Shown one piece after another: positions 1 to 7,904 of a stretch of 11,567 nt of DNA. The stretch spans positions 1 through 11,567 of the forward strand of contig JAOXYB010052190.1 in assembly GCA_028565635.1 (NCBI GenBank). Direction: 5' to 3'. How positions within the stretch are numbered: position 1 is the first letter of the stretch; every line of letters starts with the position of its first letter. Below the pieces are notes generated by a model. The model did no database searches. It worked only from the letters and a program-made list of their open reading frames with translations, and was not told where the DNA came from. The stretch is from Phoronis ovalis (Eukaryota; Phoronida; Phoronidae). The position numbers and the translations under genes were made by a program.

Positions 1-487
1 AAAAAAATACCACCAGGTGAAGAAATGTTTATAAGAAAAAGTAAATATAATTTTGTTGTATCAGGAAAAAGTAACAAGTTATTCGGTAATGTATTTATGC
101 GGCAACCTTTTATAACAAATCTGTTGGATTCTTTCAAAACATTGTATTCGTCCAATATACTTGTTCTTCGTTTTGGCATTCGATTGTGATATCCCATAGC
201 CGGCCAATTGTAAGCTGTCCATTTTTGTGTTGAATCATTTCAAGCTCTTCATTTATCGAAAAATTATCGGTAGTAGGATAACAGTCAATTCGCGTTTTGT
301 TGTGATTAGTGACATCTATCGTTACAGTACTTGCAGCACGTTCTTCAATATTTGTCACCTCATTTCTTGACTGGTGTTGCCGACAGTGACAACTTTTTGG
401 GCAATAATCAAAATCATATGTATTCTGAGCAGTCACAAGGACGGTCTGTAGTAAAACTATCTCCCATGTTACCGACATAAGCGCCAT
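1..487 (-). pseudogene. Toll-like receptor, 5' coding part, frameshifted; continues beyond left edge (copy A)
   Basis: N-terminal part of a secreted or membrane LRR receptor read leftward from the ATG at 487-485. The start has a good context (AAAATGG) and opens a hydrophobic signal peptide of about 20 residues ending near VTAQ. A CPKSCHC cysteine cluster (LRR N-cap) follows at about residues 29-35. The DITIE...W(T)(D/N) block matches copy D at 6150-6220. The frame stops at 134-136 because, compared with D, one base is missing next to position 140. In the shifted frame the protein stays open from there to base 1 (KESN..IKGC.., matching D's KESN..LKGC). This is therefore one 1-bp deletion in an otherwise open gene: either a young pseudogene or a base-call error. 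Under the duplication model A is an outer copy and should keep its 3' half (LRRs, membrane helix, TIR) left of the window. TLR family assignment is by homology to D, B and C. Confidence 0.72.
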
Positions 488-1069
488 TTTGTTGCGTGTA
501 GACTTTAGGTGGACTGCTGTGTTTTATTCGATCGCATGAGCTTGAAGTCGATCTTATTCGAAACGGCAATCTAAAAATAGATGGTGAAGTAAGCACTTTT
601 ATCAGAAGCGAATTCCGCGGTGAGCTAGGGAGGTTGTTAACACAGTAGAGGATTTTATTGAACCCTCTCAAAGGCAGAAAAAAATATAGTTTGTATAGTT
701 AAATCTTAATGTTTATTCCCTATTGCGTCAGTTCGTTTGTTATCCATTATCCATATACATGTATGTACATAAATATGTGGGGTCAAAAAGATCTACAGGA
801 AACGTTCATCGAAACTGGCAATACATACACTAGGACAAATATAAAGAAGATGATATCTAAGTGGGCTATCTTCTGTATATCCTAATTATTTTAGTTTCGA
901 TCAGTGACAAATAAATTTTGCAGGAGAGGTTTCATTTAATTATAAAAAAATCCTTTATGAAAAGTTGTTTCGTATCAGTTTCGGAAATTTATAATTCTTG
1001 TATTCTTGTTTGCCACCTGGATTTGTTAATTGGGTTATCTATTTAATTTTAGTTGTTTGTTTGGCAGAT

Positions 1070-1115
1070 AAGCACGACCTTTCGGGGACCACACAGATAT
1101 AAACTGGCCGTGCTT
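1070..1115. repeat. Short inverted repeat (hairpin) in A-B spacer
   Basis: AAGCACGACC at 1070-1079 pairs with GGCCGTGCTT at 1106-1115 (9 of 10 bases) across a 26-base loop. Outside the stem, ATAA on the left and TTAT on the right could extend it with a small bulge. There is no coding capacity. It could be a fold-back element remnant or a protein-binding site; no function can be read from it. Confidence 0.5.
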
Positions 1116-1296
1116 CTTATTAAATTCGCGTGAAAAGGAATACCTTTTTAAAGACTAAGCTCGTTTAGAGTATGAAAATCGGCAGGTATGAGCAGAAAAG
1201 TTAGTGTTTTGGCATCTTGGTCAATTTTGGTGAAAGTCTTGTTTAGAGGGATGTTTACTTAGAATATAGTGAAAATCCAGTGGCGATTCTCCGGGT

Positions 1297-1421
1297 GTGG
1301 TCCAGGGCGGAAATATATTCCCCGTTTTTTAGGATATTTAAAAATGGTAATCTTTGCTTGGATAATGTACCATTTTAAGGGTGGTCTTGTTTAAAGGTGC
1401 TTTTTCGTACACCTGGACCAC
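1297..1421. repeat. Inverted repeat GTGGTCCAGG / CCTGGACCAC
   Basis: A perfect 10-bp inverted repeat, arms at 1297-1306 and 1412-1421. The right arm also forms a local hairpin, GGACCA at 1415-1420 with TGGTCC at 1427-1432. A related direct pair, GTCTTGTTTA, occurs near 1238 and again near 1384. The cluster lies 150-290 bp upstream of the TATA box of B, so it could be promoter-proximal regulatory DNA or the remains of a small fold-back element. Confidence 0.45.
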
Positions 1422-1585
1422 TTGTTTGGTCCTTTATTTCAGATCATTCACAAGCATCGATACCTTAATACCTGAGTGTCCCCCGTCTGCATGACCTAGC
1501 ATGTTTCAAATCCCAATTCTAACGTCTAGTTTCGAACACTGGGTTTTGATCAGCTATTGGTTATCTGACAGTACAGTACAGTAAA

Positions 1586-1593
1586 TATAAAAA
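1586..1593 (+). promoter_or_regulatory. TATA box of copy B
   Basis: TATAAAAA fits the TATAWAAR consensus and aligns with TATATAAA at 7526 upstream of C. After both boxes the sequence stays alignable through a short leader (shared CTGAAAACA and GGAATCAG words) to a conserved splice donor. Transcription is expected to start about 30 bp downstream, near 1617. Being in the same place in two diverged copies supports this as the real family promoter. Confidence 0.65.
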
Positions 1594-1671
1594 GAAGGCT
1601 TTCAGTAATTCAAGAAGTACACGCTGTTCTGAAAACATCTAGTTAGTGTTAAAGGAATCAGATATTAGTTC

Positions 1672-1986
1672 GTAAGTTTATTTCCAGGAAAAAAATGCTC
1701 CAGATTTAGTCATTAATTTTAATTGGCGATACAAATTAAAGCAAATTAGAGTTTTTTGTAAATTTCGTTTTTAGTTTTAAAACAGTACGTATAATGCAAC
1801 CAAGTCGCAATTTGTATAACTTTTATGTATTTGCGTCAGAAAGGTGTACTTGTATAGGCTATCTAAGTAGCGTGTAAAAATTTTTGTTTCAAAAATGAAT
1901 TCAGAAACATATACAACAAATATTATATTAATACTATCTTATGTGGTTTGTTACAAATTGTGCACGTACATTTTCTTAACTTTCAG
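1672..1986 (+). other. 5'UTR intron of copy B
   Basis: The donor GTAAGTTTAT at 1672 and the acceptor AACTTTCAG ending at 1986 define a 315-bp intron. Both edges align with the 234-bp leader intron of C (donor 7594, acceptor ending 7827): same donor heptamer, similar TTTCAG-AG-AACCTG acceptor, and a shared interior block (AGAAACATATACA...ATGTGGTTTG). The second leader exon runs from 1987 to the start codon at 2054. Confidence 0.65.
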
Positions 1987-2053
1987 AGAACCTGTATAAT
2001 CATACATAATCATTCATGAATGCAACTTATTGAATGAACTACATATTATTGCG

Positions 2054-4565
2054 ATGACCAAGTTTTTGGTAGTACGTTTAATCTTCATGACCTACATATT
2101 GGTAGACGGCAGCGCAGAACGTTCACTTATAGTGGACAGTGTAGCAAAACTGATTTGGAATCCAGATAGAATCGAGTACCTTCTTGATAACCGTCCAGAG
2201 TTTCTAAAGCCACTAAATATAACAGCCAGTATGATGAGAGATCTCTTATACGATAATTTGATGATGTTGTGGGAATTATATACGAAAAAAACATTTCCCA
2301 AAGATTGGCCGACCACTGATGGTGTAAAATATCTCGTTAATCAAGTAAGAAATTTACTACCTGAAAGAATACTTAATATAGCAGATCCTCCACCCGTTAA
2401 TTTAACAGGACGGTATTGCCCACTGCAATGCAAGTGCAACTCTTAGTAATTGATGTTTGGATTCTTGGAATGTTGCTCAAAAGTGATGCTGGCAGCGATA
2501 TTGTTTGCGATATAAGTACCTCAGAATTTTATTTAAATCGTGAAATTACAGCTGTATTAGAGTCAATGAATGCATTTAACCCAAAAATTATTCGGGGCAT
2601 ACGAATAAAGTGCAATAACAATGCAAAGATCTTGTGGACAGATGCTAGTTTCTTAAGCGATATTGATCGGTTGGAAACTATTGGCTGCTATGTTGATGTT
2701 CAAAATAAAACAGTTACTTTTCCAGAAAACCTCGAACTTGAGGTGCTTATTTTATCCATTCCAAATATGTTTGAAGGGGTGCTAGAAAGCTTTAACTTTA
2801 CAGGACTTGAAAAGTTGACAAATTTAACATTAGAATGTGGGTACTTGTCAAAGAGTCCGAAGAGTATAACAAGAGCTACTTTACCCAATCTAACAAAATT
2901 AGATTTAAGAAACAATGCATTTGAAACAATTGAATGTTCTGTCATGCAGAAATGGAAGACATTGCAAGAAATAGATGTCAGTTACAATCTTCTAATAGAA
3001 ATTCCTCGCTGTTGGTTTCGAAACGGGACTGAGTCGAATTACCATGGGGCCTATGATAAATTAATAGCACACAACAACCGCATTTCTAATTTAAAATCGT
3101 TTGGTCAATTTATAGGAAATTTTCTCAAAGTTGATCTCTCTTTCAAGAATATAACGCAATTACCAAATTTTAAGACTGCAATCGGTTACTTGAACAAGCA
3201 GTCTTCGTATCTCTTGATTTCAGCCATAATAGACTTCATTACATAGAAGATGGAATATTTCAAAAAATGTCAAGGGATTTGCACTATCTAGATCTCAGCG
3301 ATAATGTTCTGATACAATACGGAAAGGAACAATTAACATTACACATGTTTCTTACAACAATATTTATTGATGTGAGAAATAACAAATTATCTTACCCACC
3401 TTTCTATGCTACGAATTTTGAAGCACCAACTGGAGTCAAAGTTTATGCTTCAGGTAATCCATATATCTGTGACTGTGGTGCAGTTAAAAGCTTGCAGAAT
3501 GTTGCACGAGCGCCTACACTCTCACTTATATCCAAACAATTTGGTCTTAAGGTTGGTGACTTTCATACAGGAATACGTGATTTAATGAGATACATAACTG
3601 CGTCGATGCAACCATTATTAGCTATCTTCGGTATGATCGACCAAAAAGAAAAAAAAAACAACAGAGGCAAAGTTTTATGATGTTGATGAAATGAAATGTT
3701 CTGAACCGCAACTAGTCAGCGGACAATTTATTAAATATATAGACGCTACAGAAGAATGTAATATTGTGAAAGACTGTCCTAACAATTGTTACTGTACGAC
3801 TTTTAACACTGCTGAAAGTACAACAATTACATGTGACAATTTAACAATGGTACCAAGTACGTTACCAACAGGAAACCTTGAACTTGATCTAAGCGGCAAT
3901 AACATCAGTACGTTACGTAACCAAGACTATTTTGACCGATTGATCGTGCTGCATTTAAACAATAGTAATCTGAATAGTGTCGAAGAAAATGTTTTTACAA
4001 ACATGAAAAATATTTGTGCCATAGACTTAAGTGATAATGCTTTGTTTCATTTCCCATTGTCTTTGAAAGAAGGACTGCCAAGACATCTTGGACTGTTGCG
4101 TGTCCATGGAAACCAATGGAACTGTTCCTGTGAACAAGCCTGGATACAACCGTGGTTAAGACAGTACAAAAATGTCATAGAATCTTCTGATTTATTGACT
4201 TGTTACGCTCCTTTAAAATATCGCGGAATTAAAATAATTGATGTAATATTTGACTGTGCCAATATCTCGGACTACACTTCAGTTATCATTGGCGTCAGTG
4301 TCGCGTGCGTTCTGTTCCTCTTAGTTGGTTCGCTGGTCATTTATCATAGAACGGTTATCAAAGTTCTATTGTATACAAATTTTAAATTACGTCCATTTGA
4401 TCAGGATGAAATAGTAGCCGATGATAACACCACCTGTGATGCTTTTATTGCCTATATACAGTACAGAGGATGGACGGTGGGTTCGTAATGTTTTGTTACC
4501 AATGCTTGAAGGGCCGAATGATGCTGGGTATAAAACTATCATCCATGAAAGAGATTTTGAACCTG
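2054..4565 (+). pseudogene. Toll-like receptor pseudogene, exon 1 only, four frame shifts (copy B)
   Basis: Homologue of copy C. The start at 2054 aligns with the ATG of C; an open frame reaches back to 2030 but begins on TTG. In order it shows a signal peptide (about residues 1-20), a CPLQCKC N-cap, a long LRR block, an LRR C-cap (NPYICDC), a second N-cap (CPNNCYC), a short LRR block, a C-cap (WNCSCEQAW), a membrane helix (about 4275-4345) and the first half of a TIR domain (CDAFIAY, then HERDFEPG). The frame breaks near 2433 (-1), near 3185 (net -1), in the A-run at 3643-3658 (+1) and near 4455 (+4, in an ACAGTACAG slip). The exon ends at 4565 before GTAAGC, in the same phase as C, but no second TIR exon follows on this strand. 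B keeps about 125 LRR residues that C has lost, and the BB-loop proline. Four breaks plus the missing exon make error alone unlikely. Confidence 0.88.
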
Positions 4566-4800
4566 GTAAGCTCGCTCAGTTCAGATCACACACAGAAGTA
4601 CATGAACACCTCTAGTGTTTTATTCTGTTTTGTTTGAAAACTACGGAAATGTTGATATTGACATATTTTTCGTTTATGTTTTTTAATTTACTTTTTATCT
4701 TATTGATTTGCATTTTTAAGTTTGCATGTTAATTCCGTTTAATTTAAGACATACAAATGTACGTAAATTTCTTTGAACTAAGTTTTTCATATTGTGATTT
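4566..4800 (+). other. Remnant of the TIR-domain intron of copy B
   Basis: It begins with the donor GTAAGCTC, matching GTAAGCTA at 9942 in C. Weak but collinear matches to the intron of C continue: GGAAATGTTGAT near 4645 with GGAATGTTGAT near 10026, and TTCTTTGAACTAAGTTTTTCATA at 4769-4791 with the corresponding stretch near 10130-10150. Similarity is lost at about 4800, before any acceptor or second exon. This places the left side of the duplication junction inside the intron. Confidence 0.55.
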
Positions 4801-4808
4801 TCGTAAAC

Positions 4809-4826
4809 GTTGTAGTGCACTACAAC
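4809..4826. repeat. Perfect 18-bp palindrome at the B/D junction
   Basis: GTTGTAGTGCACTACAAC is its own reverse complement, with no loop. B-type intron similarity ends just to its left. The minus-strand frame of D ends inside it, at a TAG complementary to 4820-4822. It probably marks or borders the recombination joint between the two copies of the duplicated segment. Confidence 0.6.
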
Positions 4827-6290
4827 TCATGTATATATACACTTACGTTTTTGGTTTGAGTTTTCGAGGCATGTAATTCGGTAATATTACTTATATATAT
4901 ATTCGATCTGCTACTGATTTCTTCAGTTTTGCTAGTACAACTAATATGTTGTCTTACAAATGGCAAAGCCTGAGGTAAATCGCTTACATTGAAGCACATT
5001 ACGGACAAGTTTCGTGTGTCACGAACAAAATATGTAGAGGAACAATTTCCTTCACAGTCCGATTTAAAATTGGCTTCTCTGCACTTATGTCAAACGATGA
5101 ATTCAAGAAGCTTTTGCCATAAAAAGCTTTTGGTTTTAGACATTTCTATTTATCTTGGTCAGCGAAAGTTATTATAATTGCACTTTTTAGCTTAGCATTA
5201 TATAGCAAATTCTTTACATTTAGATATGGTTCACAATCGCAGAAAAATGGATTACCGTCAGCATAAACAGTAAACGATTCACTCGTTTGGAATTTGAATT
5301 TTGTAAAGGGGGATAAATTAATTAACTTATTATTTCTGAAAATAAAGATTGGCCACACAGGAAGATGTACAAAGCCAATCTCGAGAATAGATAAAGCTAG
5401 AGGAAAGTGTTCAAATTCGAATTCAGTCAAATAATTCCCGGGTAAATTTATCCTTCCTAATAGATAAAATTGTGCGGTAAAAGCACCCGGCGCAATTTGA
5501 GTAATAAGATTAATTATCATTTTAAAAATTTAAAAAGGAAATTCTTGAAAGACGCTGAAAACGATCTTTTGGTATAATACGAAGTAAACTATTGTTTAAT
5601 CGTATGCTCGAAAGCGATTTTCCACATTTTGGTAAGTGACTTGTTTTGTTGTGATGGAGATACATAGGAGGAGGAGGTGTCAAGATCTTGACAATGCTGA
5701 TATATCATCAATGTCGGTGTAGCCTAAATGAATTTGGAAATTCTCTATATTCTGAGGGTGAACGTGTGAGCCAAGTTTTACAAATATATTCAGGTAGTTT
5801 CTGTATCTGATTATTAGTAGCCCAAAATTGCAATAATTCGGGAAAATTTTCAATCAAATCACAGTCCACCTCCTTTAAATTTTTATCATTTATCTGAAAC
5901 TGGCGTAAATTTGGTAGTGAAATATTTGCTAAATTAGATGGTATTTTTTACCTGATTGTGGTTGAGCAATTGGTACTGAACGATATGTGACGAACCTTAT
6001 TTAAACCTTGAAAGTAAATATTGTTAAAAAAAATGTCATCAACTGTTATGAAGAAATATTTATAGGACAAAGGGAATCTAATTGTTGTGTTGGGAAAAGT
6101 CAATGAAATATTATGTAATGTATCAATGTGGCAACCTTTTAGAACAATGTTATTGGATTCTTTCAAAACTGTTGTGTCCGTCCAAAATATTTGTTCTCCG
6201 TTATGGAACTCGATTGTGATATCCCCATAGCTGGCCAATTGCAAGTTGTCCCTTTTTCTGTTTAATCTTCCCAAATAAAGCAAAATTTTA
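4820..6290 (-). pseudogene. Toll-like receptor pseudogene, both ends missing (copy D)
   Basis: Read right to left. About 6289-6229 matches residues of A just before its DITIE block (GQLAIGQLW against GQLTIGRLW). An extra G in the run complementary to 6223-6226 shifts the frame. Then come the DITIE...FWTDTTVLKESNN segment, an in-frame TAA (5948-5950), LRRs (SLPNLRQF, ELLQFWATNNQIQKLP), further shifts with stops at 5708-5710 and 5680-5682, an LRR segment (SLSSIRLNN..IPKDRF, about 5634-5530), another shift near 5525, more LRRs and a C-cap (NPFFCDC) at 5520-5149, TAG at 5146-5148, a 1-bp loss near 5093, and a second N-cap (DCEGNCSSTYF) ending at 4820. There is no signal peptide, no ATG at the 5' end (the open frame starts on TTG at 6283), no membrane helix and no TIR. 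Homology to A makes D the second copy of the A-type gene; it is clearly dead. Confidence 0.85.
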
Positions 6291-7270
6291 AAAATCTGAG
6301 ACTTTTTTTATAGATATATATGAATAGCTCATTTATACAAAATTTCAAGTTGGTAGATGCAGAGGTATTTGACTTATATGTTTTTGAAAATTAAATTCGA
6401 AAAACTTATTTTTTTTCCCAAAACGACCTTTACTAGATCAGTGACCAAATTCAAACTATTTAACCTCATCAGTTGTAAAGTTTACAGTATTAACTTTTTT
6501 AAATATATACTTTCGTATGTCTATCTTTTCATTTTAAGTACTAAAACATAATTTGAAATGTATATACACCTCTTTGTATCTAAAGACCTTAAACTCCTGC
6601 ATCCAACATTCAGCATACAATGTCAGTTCATATAGGTTATCCATTAAGCCATAAACATCGTCATTATACTGTGATAAATTTGACAGATATATCTGCATGA
6701 CGTTTCCATAGCAATTGTTTCTGAAACATACTAAGCACAAATATACTAGTTTCATCAACAAATAAATAGTGCAGCTGAGAAATTTCATTAACTTATGAAA
6801 GTGTTGTTATCGGGTTTTGTATCGGTTTCGAAATTTCTTAGTTATTCGTTTCATTATAGATAAAAAATCGAATTTTCCACCTAAATCTAGAAAAGACAAA
6901 ATATCCTGTGAAACACTTACAAGTGAAAACGTGGTCTAGACCTAATATGTATAAGGCCATTTCAATTTTCCCAGTACTCCGTTTTTCCCAACTAAATGTA
7001 AAAACCCTAGACAAGAATTGTACGCAGTAAAACAGCCTTCTCATCAGATATATCACAAATAATTTACAAAATCCACATGGTGAGAAATCTGAAATTGCTG
7101 TGTTGCCATGCTAAATTTCCAGGTTTTTAAACATGTTTTTGCCAAAAACCTTTTTTTTAAATTTAAAGTGTACGTTCTTACATTAGGTCTCTTTGCCGTT
7201 TTCACTTGGATGACGTTCTGGTGGTTTTTTGTTTTTACCTAAGTTATTGCAAAATTTTTATTTTTTATCT
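6291..7270. other. Intergenic spacer between D and C
   Basis: AT-rich DNA with no supported gene. The 5' coding part that A has (signal peptide and CPKSCHC cap) is missing upstream of D, and 6291-6600 has no visible match elsewhere in the window. Blocks at about 6618-6655, 6735-6790 and 6793-6850 align with the A-B spacer, so this is the second copy of the same divergent promoter region. A minus-strand open frame at 6788-6534 (84 codons, hydrophobic start) is treated as non-coding because its counterpart near A is not open. Confidence 0.55.
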
Positions 7271-7478
7271 AATTCCATTGGGTTATTAATTAATTTTGCA
7301 TAGTAGCTATCTTATTGTGTCTGATAAAACCCGTCTATAGCATGTTTCAATCTCGGTTCTAATAATCTAGTTTCTAATTCCATTGGGTTAATAATTAATT
7401 TTGCGTAGTAGTTATCTGATTGTGTCTGATAAAAACCGCCTAGCATGTTTTCAATTTCGGTTCTTATAATCTGATTTC
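7271..7478. repeat. Tandem duplication of about 105 bp in the C promoter region
   Basis: Copy 1 is 7271-7375 and copy 2 is about 7376-7478. The first 60 or so bases of each, starting AATTCCATTGGGTTA and running through ATTGTGTCTGATAAAA, differ at about four positions. The second halves (AGCATGTTT...TCGGTTCT) are slightly more diverged. Upstream of B only one related stretch is present (about 1495-1535, AGCATGTTTCAAATCCCAATTCTAA). The array ends about 50 bp before the TATA box of C. Confidence 0.8.
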
Positions 7479-7525
7479 GACCGCCAGGTTTTGATTTGTT
7501 ATTTGTTTTCGGACACTGTGGCAAA

Positions 7526-7533
7526 TATATAAA
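7526..7533 (+). promoter_or_regulatory. TATA box of copy C
   Basis: TATATAAA followed by G matches TATAWAAR. It aligns with the TATA box of B at 1586, followed by a similar short leader and the same splice donor. Transcription is expected to start near 7557. Confidence 0.68.
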
Positions 7534-7593
7534 GAACGCATTTAGTGCCTCGAGAAGGACATGTAGTACTGAAAACAGCAAGGAATCAGTTCT

Positions 7594-7827
7594 GTAAGTT
7601 TATTTTGCGGAAAAAATTGCATGAGTTTAACGAATTTAGTCCTTTAATAGGTAAATTTAGGCAAATTAATTATTCTGTAAATTTCGCCTTTTAAAAAAAA
7701 TGTCTTCGTATATACTAGTATATGCAAGTATAATGCAAGTTTGAAAGCAGAAACATATACAAAAATGTTACATTAATACTGTATCATGTGGTTTGCTATA
7801 AATTGTGCGTATTTTTTAAAATTTCAG
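7594..7827 (+). other. 5'UTR intron of copy C
   Basis: The donor TCT|GTAAGTTTAT at 7594 and the acceptor AAATTTCAG ending at 7827 give a 234-bp leader intron, equivalent to 1672-1986 in B. Leader exon 1 is about 7557-7593 and leader exon 2 is 7828-7894. Conservation of both splice sites between diverged copies is the main support. Confidence 0.68.
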
Positions 7828-7847
7828 AGGAACCTGGACAACTATAC

Positions 7848-7904
7848 ATGTATGTAACGCAGCGGTTGTACTGCATTCATTTGATGTTGGAACCATGTTA
7901 TTAA
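7848..7904 (+). promoter_or_regulatory. Upstream ORF overlapping the start codon of copy C
   Basis: After leader splicing, the second leader exon still carries ATGs before the main one. The ATG at 7848 opens an 18-codon frame ending at TAA 7902-7904, past the main start at 7895. A second ATG at 7852 is followed at once by TAA. A third at 7884 is in frame with the first. Upstream frames of this kind usually lower translation of the main frame; that role is inferred. Confidence 0.5.

Larger units (their letters stand above)
488..1585. other. Divergent intergenic spacer between copies A and B
   Basis: No coding sequence is supported. The spacer should hold the 5'UTR and promoter of A (minus strand) and the upstream promoter of B. 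Stretches match the D-C spacer: about 725-760 resembles 6618-6655 (shared GTCAGTTC and TTATCCATTA blocks), 900-945 resembles 6735-6790, and 955-1010 resembles 6793-6850. The part at 1495-1560 matches the unit that is duplicated upstream of C. Two inverted repeats lie inside (1070-1115 and 1297-1421, listed separately). I see no clear TATA box for A. Confidence 0.6.

Noticed and set aside
414-671. Minus-strand 85-codon frame overlapping the start of A in another frame
   Set aside because: It overlaps the signal-peptide coding of A, which has a strong start context and a D homologue further in. This frame is leader sequence read through.
2030-2053. Start of B at 2030
   Set aside because: 2030 is TTG. 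The first Met in that frame that aligns with C is 2054, directly before the signal peptide.
4840-4860. Splice-donor-like AAC|GTAAGT on the minus strand at the end of D
   Set aside because: The TLR relatives have no intron at that point of the second LRR block, and no acceptor or continuation follows. It is close to the duplication joint and probably coincidental.
6534-6788. Minus-strand 84-codon open frame with a hydrophobic N-terminus, possible 5' exon of D or a small secreted protein
   Set aside because: The matching spacer near A (about 700-945) shares sequence but is broken by stops, no TLR motif is present, and no splice link to D is visible. Chance frames of this size are common in AT-rich DNA.
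6838-7056. Minus-strand 72-codon frame in the D-C spacer
   Set aside because: No motif, no homologue in the window and no promoter or splice context; treated as chance.
7312-7581. Minus-strand 89-codon frame containing two GFYQTQ words
   Set aside because: The repeated words come from the 105-bp tandem duplication. The frame runs antisense across the promoter of C and has no recognisable domain.
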